NCBI GenBank assembly: GCA_023627715.1
Contig: JAMAHW010000004.1
Span: 186,001-250,000 of the forward strand
Origin: Periconia sp. R9002
Taxonomy: Eukaryota > Ascomycota > Dothideomycetes > Pleosporales > Periconiaceae
Length of the DNA stretch: 64,000 bases
Direction of reading: 5' to 3'
Numbering within the stretch: the first letter of the stretch is position 1; each line of letters starts with the position of its first letter. Shown piece after piece: positions 1-9,847 of the stretch. The notes beneath the pieces were generated by a model. That model did no database searches. It was given only the letters and a program-made list of their open reading frames with translations, and was not told where the DNA came from. Made by a program: the position numbers and the translations under genes.

Positions 1-304
1 GTGCATTGAATGTTTGCTTCGTAACTTCGTCGTGGATGAGTGGCAATACGGCTGCCGTTTGTTTAGCATCATGGTGTCCAGCATAACCATCGCATTTTCT
101 GCCAGTTGAAGTACACTTCTTGCAGGCGGGACGGTTTTCATCGCATTTGATGCGACGTATCCTACTTTCTGATAAGATTCACTCATTCAATGCACAAGAA
201 ATACAATACGATTCTACTCACTTGCATGTAATGCATCCCGACCGCGTCTTGGGCCGCCTTTTCCTTTGCCTGGGCTTGCCCCTTACGAACTCGTTCGAAT
301 CCAT
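1..304 (-). CDS. Zn2Cys6 transcription factor, 5' part (runs off the window)
   Basis: This is the N-terminal part of a fungal binuclear zinc cluster transcription factor, a nuclear DNA-binding regulator. Exon 1 is 222-304, starting at the ATG of MDSNEF and ending in phase 2 before donor gtgagt. The 60-nt intron 162-221 ends in gtag, and exon 2 runs from 161 past base 1. Splicing joins a basic stretch (KRRPKTRSG) to a complete cluster: C24-x2-C27-x6-C34-x6-C41-x2-C44-x6-C51, containing CITCK, IRRIKC, ACKKC and GRKCDGY. Neither exon shows the motif alone. The spacing fits the family exactly. The regulatory domain lies outside the window, so the target pathway is unknown. The ATG at 304 is the only one I see directly before the basic stretch. 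Confidence 0.88.
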
Positions 305-636
305 GTATGTTTGGGCGCAGCTCAACTTAATCGGATACAATTTGCGTCTAAAGGAGAGGCAGAGGGACGGTACTTGGTTGCAAGACGTCGAAATGCGGCG
401 AAGCTTTAGTGCACTATTCTGATTCGTCTGCTCGTATAACAATATCCACCTAACGCTAGTAACAAAATGGAAGCGATTCCCTGTTCGGGACACGAGCTGA
501 AACCGTGAACCGTGCAAGATGGCTAGTTCCTGAATCTGCAAATGATATATTTAGAATGTCGATTGCGCAGCATGCGACAACAGATGATGCTCATAAACAA
601 TACCTATTGAAATTTAGACAAACAGAAACTGCATCA
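305..636. promoter_or_regulatory. Intergenic: promoter side of the left-edge regulator
   Basis: These 332 bases lie between the ATG of the left-edge Zn2Cys6 gene and the stop of the next minus-strand gene. They must hold the promoter and leader of the first and the 3' end of the second. I see no further gene or clear motif. Confidence 0.5.
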
Positions 637-1959
637 TCATGTCAGTCTTCCAAAATCGGCTTTCAATTCCGTATTGCCTTCCTCGTCGACAACTTTGTTT
701 CGGTCCCATTCTCTTTTTTGTCCTTTCGCCACCCAAACAACATCTTCCTCGGTTTTCTCGTCTCCTCTCTCCCACTTCTTGATCTGCGCATCAGTAAACC
801 CAGCTTCCCTGAGTCTATCTGCTCCCATCCTCTTCCATTTTTGCCTATCTCTATAAGCCTCCACAGCATCACCAAATTGGTCCTCGGCGTCAGAATTTAG
901 TTGAACGTCATTTGAAGGATCATACGTAGAAGAGAAGCGCGCATCCATGCCCATTGAATGTGCTTTGAGTGCACCACGGCCACGGGTACGTAGAGGGGGT
1001 TGTTCCGAAGGTGGGAGAGGACCAACTATTGCTTCGAGTGGGTCGGAATCGGACGCAGAAGAGTTTGAGCGATCTCTCATGTGGTTCTGATCTGAAGCCG
1101 ATATGCGTTTATGTTTCGACATTTCTCTCCTCTCTGAATGTGGTCTCGGCGAGCGCGATCTACTCCGCTGGTTCGATTTCCTGTTTCTACTGATGCGAGG
1201 TGGTGACGATCTATCGCGCGACTTTGATCTGGTGCGCGACCTATGCCGTCGATGTGAACGTTCCGCGCGCTCCCTCCTATGTGAACGACGATGTTCTTCG
1301 TCACTGCTATAATCATGTCGGCTTTTTCGCTCTTTTGGTTCGTGATGTCTTGAGCGCCTTGAGTCATTACGACCCCCCTCCCCATTTTTCTCATGAGATC
1401 TCCTTTTCCTTGTTAAACACTCATGTTCTCTTTCCTTAACACCCCTTGTTCTATCACGTCTCCTGGTCCGTCGCGCCTCTTGCCTATCGTCGCCATCACT
1501 ATCACTATGGTATCTCCTGCGCCTCTTGCGGTGTCGCTCGTTATCGTCCAGTGGTGGTGTTGCAGACGTGTTTCTTCTCCGTGACCCTCGCGCCAAGTTC
1601 TGGCGAGACTCGTTACCACGTTCCATTTCGACTAACCGTGCCCGCGATTCCTCGGCTTCCTTTGCCAGTAGCGCCGCATTATGATTGTCCGTTTGACGGA
1701 TGATGTGCCGGAGAAAGTTGGTATTTGGCTTTGGTGCACCAGATCGTGATCTAGGAGATATTAATATAGATTTCCTCGCTGGTCATCGGAATGCGTGGAT
1801 ACATTTAAAGCGACCAGTGTAGTAGGGGTAGGTTGTAACGCACCTCTTCGGGTTGAAGGCATCCATGCCCACAAGCTCATAGTTTTTTGCAGCATTTTTC
1901 GCGTCTTGTTTTAGCAGATTAGCCACGTATTCGTCATCATCAAGATTTGCAGGAGGCAT
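637..1959 (-). CDS. RS-rich nuclear protein (splicing-factor/NKAP-like), 409 aa
   Basis: Exon 1 is 1844-1959 and exon 2 is 637-1750, separated by a 93-nt GT-AG intron (1751-1843). The intron joins a conserved acidic N-terminus (MPPANLDDDEYVANLL, then VGMDAFNPKR) to SRSGAPKPNTNFLRHIIRQT. The middle (about residues 85-260) is dominated by Arg/Ser/Glu/His dipeptides like splicing SR proteins. The C-terminus has a conserved block (GMDARF, YRDRQKWKRMGADRL, GFTDAQIKKWERG, then EEDVVWVAKG). From memory this N- and C-terminal pattern is that of fungal proteins annotated as 38B-type pre-mRNA-splicing factors and resembles animal NKAP-related proteins. A nuclear RNA-processing role is inferred from the RS domain only. 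It is divergent from sos7, with 227 bp between the two ATGs. Confidence 0.85.
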
Positions 1960-2186
1960 CGGGGATACAGATATAAGTAAATATCTATGTGTTGGTCAAC
2001 AGGCAAGAAGCGGTAGAAATGACGAAGCACTGGGCTTGTAGCCAATGTGAAGTTGTAAAGTCCGCATCACCGCCGAAATTGCGCTAGCATCAAATCAGGT
2101 AATGATCAGCGCCACCTCCGCAATCGCGAAGCGAACCAAAACAAACATCAGACAGAGATCATTGATCACTGCAACGCGCATGCATC

Positions 2187-3101
2187 ATGGCTCCCAAGCG
2201 GAAGTCCCAAACACCTACCCCCGAATCAGCTTTACAGCTGTTGAAAAGACCGCAATCACTTAAACTGCTTGAGATAGCAGAGACTCTATCGCCAAAAGAC
2301 CTCCCACAAGCGCAGAAGCGAAGCTCGACAGTCTCGGACGATAGCGAACAGAATGGAGACACACACCCTGTGGCTTTGGAAGCAGACCTGAGGCACTACA
2401 AAGTATGCACTCTCGAGAATTGCCTTGCTTTCATGTAATATTAATGTGCATAACAGGAGCTGTTCAGCAAATTGCGCTTCAGCTACGTTGAACAGGTCAC
2501 CAAAGAAAAGTTCCTGAGAGGCATAACCGAAAATCCTCCATGTCTAGTTGAATCGGCAGAAAATGAGGAAAAGGAGAAGGAGATCCTGGCGCAGAAAGCC
2601 AGCCTGAAGGAACACAAGTTGGAGATTGCTGAGATACTCAGACAGCTGGAAGAAAAAGGGCGGGAATTGGCATTTCGATACGAGGGCGTACAACTACGTA
2701 CGCAATTACTGGAAACGCTGCCCACAGAGATTGAGGGCCTGGAAGCGCAAATCGCGAGATTAAAAGAGGAGCAAACTCCGCCTTCGAACAACCCAGAGCT
2801 GGCCATGCCTCTCCCGGAAACCCTGAGGCTAGTTCAGCAGCGGGAAGCAGATCTTGCTGCATTGAATGCACAAATCTCAAAGCTTCAATCTTCATTGCCC
2901 AACCGATCACGTGAGTTGGAGAAATTGGAGCGTGAGCTCAAACCTCTAGAGACTCAGAAACAAGGGACAGTCGCCGCGGCAAAAGAGGCAAGGCGGAGGA
3001 GGGAAGAAGGAGGGGGTATTGGCGATGATCTAGAGGAACGGGGTCGATGGCTCAGGGCTTCCGAGAAGGCGTTGAAGGACATGCTGGAAGCAGAAGGTTG
3101 A
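2187..3101 (+). CDS. sos7: Kinetochore protein Sos7, 286 aa
   Basis: Sos7 is the fungal partner of the KNL1/Spc7 outer kinetochore protein (the Kre28/Zwint equivalent) and works in microtubule attachment and the spindle checkpoint. Exons are 2187-2402 and 2457-3101, with a 54-nt phase-0 intron (donor gtatgc, acceptor aacag). The join gives DLRHYK-ELFSKLRFSY followed by EQVTKEKFLRGI, the family's conserved N-terminal block. After it comes about 200 residues of heptad-rich coiled coil ending in KALKDMLEAEG. The ATG at 2187 (MAPKRKS) is overlapped by another ATG at 2180 in a different frame (28 codons, stop at 2261-2263), which could lower translation. The family call rests on remembered sequence, the gene model on splice sites and frame. 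Confidence 0.85.
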
Positions 3102-3822
3102 CGATTGCACGGTTTATGATTGGAGTTCTCGGTTTGGTTGGGACTTTCCAAGATACCAAGGGTCTAGGGTCAATGTTACGAATTCTTTCCTCCACCAGAA
3201 TGACGTTTTGATCGTTCCAATATTGCAAATCCAATGGTGTGGATAATGGGTAAGGATGACCAGTGGCTGTGATACATCTCGGGTTACCCAATATGAATGT
3301 GGGGACCCCGCAAAACGATACATTGTTGGGTACCATGTGATTGGAGGGCCCGTTTGACTTTCCAATCCTGACTCGGCAAACTTTCCCTCTCTGAGCAGTC
3401 ATTCCAACAATAGTGTACAACTGTTCACGATCTACATTCAATCTCCTCAGTATCCGCACTCACAAAAGCAAGGTACCTTAAATCTTTTCAAGATATTCAC
3501 AAGTAGTAATACTATGGAATAAACAATAAAACCATTGTATAAGAATAGTCTCCTGATCTTCTACTTACTTTTAAAATGACTGTAATCTTGAGAGGGATCT
3601 ATGTAGGTCTTCAAAGCGTTATATGCAGAGTGGTGACTATTGTGAATGCGGGCTATTTCCACACCTGGGTACCAGGCAAGACAAGATCCACATGATTCTC
3701 CTCGCTGCAGAAATGTGGCGTGTTATTATCGCACTACGGGAATGCTATTTATATGGACCTCTTATCTGCTTAACTCGTCACTTCCTTTTCCTTACTTCAA
3801 ATAACTACACATTTCATTCAAC
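3102..3822. other. Intergenic between sos7 and the monooxygenase
   Basis: The 720 bases hold the sos7 3' end and the upstream region of the next plus-strand gene. A minus-strand open frame (3052-3459) overlaps the sos7 end and has no recognisable domain or conserved composition. I see no gene here. Confidence 0.5.
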
Positions 3823-5740
3823 ATGGCGTACGACACAGAAGTGCTTATCATTGGGGCGGGCATGTCAGGACTCGGTCTTGCCGTTCAACTAATCCGAAGA
3901 TTCGGCGTGCGGAATTTCGAGCTTATCGAAAAGACTGATGATGTAGGCGGGACATGGTTGGTCAATAAGTACCCCGGATGTGGTTGCGATGTATTTATCA
4001 ATACACCCTGTATCAGAGTATGAGAGTGTTGCTGATATTTTGAACAGGTCGCTTCGCATTTCTACTCGTATTCTTTTGCTCTTAACCCTGACTGGTCCCG
4101 AAAATATTCCATGCAACCCGAAATCCAAGCGTACTTTCGCTCCGTCGCTGAACAATACCAAGTGGTTGAACATATTCGTTTCCACTCGATAGTTGAAAAA
4201 GCAGAATGGGATGATCGAGACAAGGCGTGGGTGGTCACGGTGCTCGATGTCAGAACTCAGAATCGACAAGTACGACGGGCAAAAATTCTTGTAAGCGCAG
4301 TCGGTGCTTTGAGCGTTCCCAAAGAGTGCAATATCCCTGGCAAGGAAGAATTCAAGGGCCGTCTCTTCCATTCGGCAAAATGGGATTGGACCTTCGATTG
4401 GAAGGGGAAAGACGTTGTGGTGCTAGGTGAGTACCCGTTCCAATGTCTCAGTTCAACGTGAAGTAACAATCATATGTGCAGGTAATGGCTGCTCAGCAAC
4501 TCAGTTCCTTCCCATCATGGCGTCTACCAACCCCGTGCGCAAGATCACTCAATTTTCGCGTCAAGCGCAGTATCTTTCTGAACGTGAGAATCCTTACTAT
4601 AGCTCCACCTTTCGAGCTACCATGCGCTACATTCCTCTAGCTATGCGAATCTATCGCGCGGTGTTCTACTGGCAAATGGAACGTGACTTTAGCGGCTTTC
4701 CCATTGATAGTGGCAGAACTATTCGGGAAGAATTAAAGAAGGAGAACGAAGACTATGTGAAGAGGATGGCGCCGCAGCGATATTGGACTGCACTCATCCC
4801 GAAGTCCGAAATAGGATGTAAACGAAAAATTTTGGATACTGATTACCTCGCCAGCCTACACAGGGAAAACGTCGAGCTAATACATGACGACCCAGTAGAT
4901 AGGATCACGGAGACTGGGGTCAAGACCCGGTCAGGAAGGGACGTCAAAGCAGACGCCATCGTGCTGGCCATCGGCTTCGCCACACAACAAATGCTCTTTC
5001 CCATGCAGATTACTGGGAGACATGGACTACAATTGAATGAATACGTAAGTCCGATGGTTTCAAATTTGAAATATTTAGCTAATGTCAAACGATACCAGTG
5101 GGATAGGACCACTCAAGTGGCACAAGCATACTTCGGTACCTGCGTTCCTTCTTTCCCGAACTTCTTCATTCTTATGGGCCCCAACACAACCACCGGCCAT
5201 TTGAGTGTCATTTACACTGTGGAATGCCAAATCAATTTTATCCTCCGTCTCATTACCCCCATCGTTCAATCTCTACCGTCATACCGCGCCCGTCTGCTTC
5301 CATCTCTAACGCCACGTCTCCTCCGCCCGGCACCCACAACAGTTGAAGTCACCGCCGAGGCCGCTCAACGCGATAGCGCGTGGACACAAAGAGAAGCTCG
5401 GAAGCTTGTATGGAGTAGCGGATGTGTCAATTGGGCAGTGGACCCCAAGACTGGGTTGAACAATATGATGTATCCAGATTGGCAGTATTTGTTTTGGCTG
5501 CGAAGTATATTCTGGAAGAAAGCCGACTTTGAATACCGTGATGAGAAGACTGGCGAGGTAGTGAGGCGGAACGGAATGGACGTTGGAAGGGTGTTGGGGG
5601 TTTCAGCAGCGGTGCTCTTGGTTGCGGGCACAATCTGGAAGAGGGAAGGTTCAACGGAGGGTCTCGGGGCAAGTTTGAAGGATGTTGGAAGGCGCTTGGT
5701 GGGGTGGCTGCCTGTCGGAGTTACAACCAGCAGATTTTGA
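3823..5740 (+). CDS. Class B flavin monooxygenase (Baeyer-Villiger type), 583 aa
   Basis: This is an FAD- and NADPH-dependent monooxygenase expected to insert oxygen next to a ketone or oxidise a related substrate. Exons are 3823-3990, 4048-4426, 4482-5044 and 5099-5740. The third intron is 54 nt and frame-neutral, and removing it joins LQLNEY to WDRTTQ. The FAD Rossmann motif GAGMSG is at residues 11-16, followed by GGTW and a YPGCGCD block typical of these enzymes. The signature F-x-G-x3-H-x3-W is met by F158, G160, H164 and W168. The NADPH Rossmann motif is VVVLGNGCSA around 179-188. Near the C-terminus a hydrophobic stretch (VLGVSAAVLLVAGTIW) may anchor it to a membrane. The substrate cannot be read from sequence. 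No biosynthetic core gene is adjacent. Confidence 0.9.
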
Positions 5741-6146
5741 GGGTCCGTTGGTTAGTATTAAATTCTTGTGAACACACCTAAACTTCACATAATTTTGGAA
5801 TGCATGTTTTTTGTCAGATTTTGCATTGAAGCTATCTACCAGTGGGTTGATTGCTAACATTCTATCCGCGTTTTTTGGTAATTTTATCCATTTTCCGATA
5901 GCTGTTGGGCTCAAGATGGCACTCGTGCCGATCTAACATTGTCAACTCCAGTCCTGACCACTCCGTGCTTGATCCCATCTTCCCCGTATGCCGTCCTTGC
6001 TACAAAGTGGCACTTGACTTGACTTCGCCATTTTCAATCTTCTAGAAGCTATTGCTTCCAATCAACCTCCACCCAATCCATCCCCTGTGACAAAGACAAC
6101 TCATGTGTCAACTTGCAATGTGCAAAACCCCTTCCTCCAACTTGAT
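5741..6146. other. Convergent intergenic region
   Basis: This is the 3' flank of the monooxygenase (plus) and of the following minus-strand gene. It probably carries both 3' untranslated regions. No gene or notable repeat is seen. Confidence 0.5.
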
Positions 6147-8210
6147 TTATCGTCGTCTCAATGTTCCGTAAGACTCCGGAGCACGTGCTTGGCCATACAC
6201 GGGACCTCCACGGAACAACTGCTCCGCAGGTGGCGTGATGGTGTATTCGTGGTAGACAAGAGCCTCCCTGTTGCTGCGCGCAGGACGGTGTTCGGATCGG
6301 TCATCTCGCTGAGGGTAGTAGACTGCTGGCACGGACGAACCTCGACTGCACATACTGTGGTACGGAGCCGGGTGAATTGGTAAGTCGGCATAGTCAACGT
6401 CGTCGTCCACTGAGTCCTGGAAGCTTCCGTATTCTTGGTCGTTGAAATGTGTCGCAGCTGCTGGCACTTGGACATAGCTCGTGGGCTGTTTGCGCTTAGA
6501 CGACTTCCCGGACACCTTTTTGCGGTGCGAGAGACGTTGAAAGCTCTGCTTTGTAAAACGAATCGGTTGCAATGCATACTGCAGCGCAATGTCTTTGGCC
6601 GCCGGTTTATGCTCAGGATATGGGTACTTTTGAACGGGAGTACCGGGTGCTTGAATATCAACGCCACTATCCATCTGCTGAGTAGAGTTGAAAGTGGTAC
6701 CGGAAAGTTGAGACACCTCTGGAGAAAGGAACGAGAGACGATGCTGAGACGACGTCGAGGAGGACTCTTCGGTGACCGCTGTCAATGTGCTGTTGTTGCT
6801 AGCAGTGAAGTGAGGAACCAATGTGTGAACCCAAGCAACAGGTACAGGAGTCCTGCAAGGCTTTCCATCCTTTCTATTCTTCTGTTGCTCTTTCCATTGC
6901 AGGGCTGCAATCTCGATCGGGTTACGGCGTTGTTCTTCGAGAAACCCAGCCATCTGCTCTCGGGTGTACTGTTGCAACCTCTCTTCAATGCACTCCTGAT
7001 TCTGTTCTTCGAAATGAATACGCTCCTGCTCCCATGCCCACTCATCTTGCTTTCCCTTGATATCCTCCTGCTCTTGTGTTGTAAGCGTCGCTTGTTTCTG
7101 TCCGTGGCCAAACTCGTCGTTGAGTTCTTGGATAGCTCTCAGGCGCTCCGCTGTCGGCATCTCTGATTTTTGCTCATGGCCGTATGTCGTGCTGACGTCC
7201 CGGATAGTTTTTTGGAGTCCTGGTGTGATCGTATCTTGATCTTGCTCCCCCATGTGTTCCTGAAGTTGGTCCACCCATCGTTTTGCTTTGGTATTCGCCT
7301 CCGGTAACTCTTCGCTCTTGCGTTTGAGGTGGAGACCTGCGAGGATCATGCTCGTTTCATCTGATTCGATATCCTCCCTCCTCTTTCCCTCTCTACCTCG
7401 CTCCTTAGGCGGATCAAGTTCCTTCTGGTCGTGATCCTTTGCATGAATTCCACTGATTGCTCGCTCAACTTCAAAAGTCACTCGATAATCTTCTGCAAGC
7501 AGACCACTGATCATTGCTGGGCTAGAGCCGATGATGTCCCATCTCAATCCTTTGAAGCCTTGGTATGGTGGGCTCTCGTACAAATCTTTGACAAGAGCTG
7601 TGTATTCCGGAAATGAGGGTGGATAGTTTGACATCTGACACATAAGAGCATTCCCACGATTCGTCTTAACAGCTTGGTGAAGTGGTGCGATTAGAGCAGG
7701 ATCGTTCAAAACGTCGTATTGTTGTATGAGCCAGTCGTAGAAGTGGGCTTTGCTGATCTCAGCATCTGGAACGATGGGAGATCCCGGGCGGTTGAATAAG
7801 TTGAACAAACGGGTTCTGAGTGTGCCGAAAACGTCCTGGATCTTCGAGAGAAGGGCGTAGTATAGATCTTCGAAGTCTTCAAGAGGTCGCAGTTTGGGTG
7901 GAGTGGGGGCTTGCGGGCCCATCCGCTCTACGACTCTGTTCCTGTCTTCTCGAAGGGATTTCAAGGGTGAGGGTGCAAGATAGCCATCTCGGAGGCGGGC
8001 AAATAGATTTTCCAAGGAAGGTCGGAAAGGGTCCTGGTCAAGAGCTCCGAAGATACCAGGCTGTGCCAAAACGTCAAGAAGGTCGGCCGCGGTACTGAGG
8101 AGGACGGCCTTGACATGATCCTTGGGTGCCATATCAATTGGACGACAAGCTTCAACCTCAGCCTGCGTAACTGCTTTTGGCAGCGGCGGCAGGTCTGAGG
8201 CGTCCGCCAT
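6147..8210 (-). CDS. Hypothetical Gln/Glu-rich protein, 687 aa
   Basis: I do not recognise this protein. The start chosen is the ATG of MADASDLPPLP at 8208-8210. The open frame extends 13 codons further, but only from a TTG. Residues 1 to about 250 look like a folded, mostly helical domain (LLDVLAQPGIFGAL, FYDWLIQQYDVLND). The middle (about 260-440) is highly charged and rich in Glu, Gln and Lys, with coiled-coil character. The C-terminal third is low-complexity and Ser/Pro/Tyr-rich with a basic patch (SHRKKVSGKSSKRK). It has no membrane segment or signal peptide. A good acceptor (tttctag, ending at 8280) upstream of the ATG hints at an intron in the 5' leader. It reads as an intact single coding exon. 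Confidence 0.7.
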   Translation of the reverse strand: MADASDLPPLPKAVTQAEVEACRPIDMAPKDHVKAVLLSTAADLLDVLAQPGIFGALDQDPFRPSLENLFARLRDGYLAPSPLKSLREDRNRVVERMGPQAPTPPKLRPLEDFEDLYYALLSKIQDVFGTLRTRLFNLFNRPGSPIVPDAEISKAHFYDWLIQQYDVLNDPALIAPLHQAVKTNRGNALMCQMSNYPPSFPEYTALVKDLYESPPYQGFKGLRWDIIGSSPAMISGLLAEDYRVTFEVERAISGIHAKDHDQKELDPPKERGREGKRREDIESDETSMILAGLHLKRKSEELPEANTKAKRWVDQLQEHMGEQDQDTITPGLQKTIRDVSTTYGHEQKSEMPTAERLRAIQELNDEFGHGQKQATLTTQEQEDIKGKQDEWAWEQERIHFEEQNQECIEERLQQYTREQMAGFLEEQRRNPIEIAALQWKEQQKNRKDGKPCRTPVPVAWVHTLVPHFTASNNSTLTAVTEESSSTSSQHRLSFLSPEVSQLSGTTFNSTQQMDSGVDIQAPGTPVQKYPYPEHKPAAKDIALQYALQPIRFTKQSFQRLSHRKKVSGKSSKRKQPTSYVQVPAAATHFNDQEYGSFQDSVDDDVDYADLPIHPAPYHSMCSRGSSVPAVYYPQRDDRSEHRPARSNREALVYHEYTITPPAEQLFRGGPVYGQARAPESYGTLRRR

Positions 8211-8736
8211 GGTTGCAACCTGAGTAGGCGAAGCTCCAAACGAGGACAAAACGAATTTCTTGGACGTGAGATAGAATCGCTAGAAACAAGAGAAGTCAAT
8301 TGAGGAGGGGTATATTGTAGTAGACAATACTGGGGGACAAAAACTGAAAGGTCATTCCCAGAGGTTGGGTGGCCGTGGAGTGGCCTTGGCGGTAGCAGCT
8401 CACTGAGGAAGAGGACGATGAGTGAAGGGAGCAAACGCTCTCTCACCGCACCAGCCACTCCTCCAAGCCGCAGAGCAACAATAGCAGCCAGCGACAGACA
8501 ATAAGAGACTCACATTTTTACATACGCCCATAACCTAGCCACAGCCTTATTAAGCAGATATTGTACAATTTCAGGCACCACTCCATCCTGCACCGGTCAG
8601 AGGAGACCGAAAACATTGGTCCTGCATCTTGCTTGTCAAGTCGCCTTGGACAATATTCAAGGTAAATTGACGGTGCTCTGAGCATCGCTTGCCTTGAATC
8701 GACTCGACGTTCAAAGTGGTGCGCCCGACAGGGTGA
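8211..8736. other. Leader of the Gln/Glu-rich gene and 3' flank of the F-box gene
   Basis: The region contains a likely 5'-leader acceptor (pyrimidine-rich, ending tttctag at 8280). The matching donor could not be fixed. The minus-strand open frame across 7961-8458 overlaps the neighbouring coding exon and looks like a shadow. Nothing else is supported. Confidence 0.4.
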
Positions 8737-9847
8737 TTACATATATGCCGGGTCGACTTCGATGATTGAATCGTCATCGACGTCTTTTGTAGGTGGCACA
8801 GGTAAGATGATCTCCGAGATGTGCCATGTATCGTTGTTCATCTGTTCGATGACTTCGTTTTCTGTGCCATATGTTCCTTCTAGGGACAGAAACTGTACTC
8901 AATATCAGCACGTGGCACCCCATGCAACGGTATGCACAACCGAACATGCTTACCTGCAAGTTCGCTAACTCTCCAATGACATCTAATGCAAGGTCTCCAA
9001 CCTGGCCACCACATCTCATAACACCCAAGATACGCAACGAGGCACTTCCTTGCCACCCTCTTCCGAGCCATTCCCAAAGTTCTTCTCCAACAAAACTGCA
9101 TTTTGAAAGCCACAGCTCACGGCACAAACGGCTTCTAGCAAGCAACTGTGCCAGCTGGGGTGTGGTCACTTCCCCGCCTTCAATACGCAATGCTTCAAGA
9201 CGAGATCCCCATGCCGCCATACCAGTGAGGATATCCCAGGCCCCGCGCTGTTCCTCTCGTTGGCTGGACATTTGACTCCGTGGGATAGTGCGCATGTGAG
9301 TGGAGTCCTCAATACGAACCGATAACACTCGAAGTGCGGATAGCCTAGCTAGGGCTCCTGCTACTGGGGTGGTAAGTGTGCACAAAGACAGGTCTAGATT
9401 TCGCAACGTTCCACCGTGTCGGGTCAAAATACTCTTCGTTAGAGCGGCGTTGAAGTTGATCAACGTAGGATAGTCATATGTCTCCGCATTTGGTATCAGA
9501 ACAGACACCCCGTATGGGTTATATTCAGGATCGTCTTCGGGGAGATAGTCGCTTTCAACACTGGACCTTCGGCTACTGCAAGGTTTTCTCACGGAACCAG
9601 ATGAATGTAAAGATTGAAAAGCAGATTTTACGTGCTTCAATTCTGGGTACTGTGTTGCCGCGAGCTTACATATGACGGCCGACACACGGTTTTGGTGAAT
9701 GCCCAAGGATAATGTATGCAGACTGGACTTTGAAAGGTATTGATTGTACTGGGACGTCTGGCCGAATCGCAGTAACGCTTGAACCGGAAGGAAGTTGAGG
9801 ATGTGTATGAGTAGTTCAGGTGGGCAGTCCGTAAGCGACGGAGCCAT
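8737..9847 (-). CDS. F-box protein, 349 aa
   Basis: F-box proteins are substrate adaptors of SCF ubiquitin ligases. The F-box binds Skp1 and the C-terminal part selects the target. Exon 1 is 8954-9847 and exon 2 is 8737-8892. The 61-nt intron (8893-8953) has donor gtaagc and acceptor tacag in phase 0. Residues 5 to about 40 match the F-box pattern: LTDCPPELLIHILNFLP, then VQALLRFGQTSQ. From about 130 onward there are leucine-rich-repeat-like segments (TLRNLDLSLCTL, LSALRVLSVRIED, RLEALRIEGGEV, LRILGVMRCGGQ), so an F-box/LRR protein is likely. Exon 2 adds an acidic tail ending DDDSIIEVDPAYM. The target is unknown. Confidence 0.82.

Noticed and set aside
3823..5740. Secondary-metabolite cluster around the monooxygenase
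   Set aside because: Neighbours are sos7, an RS protein, an F-box gene and a hypothetical. No core synthase is in the window.
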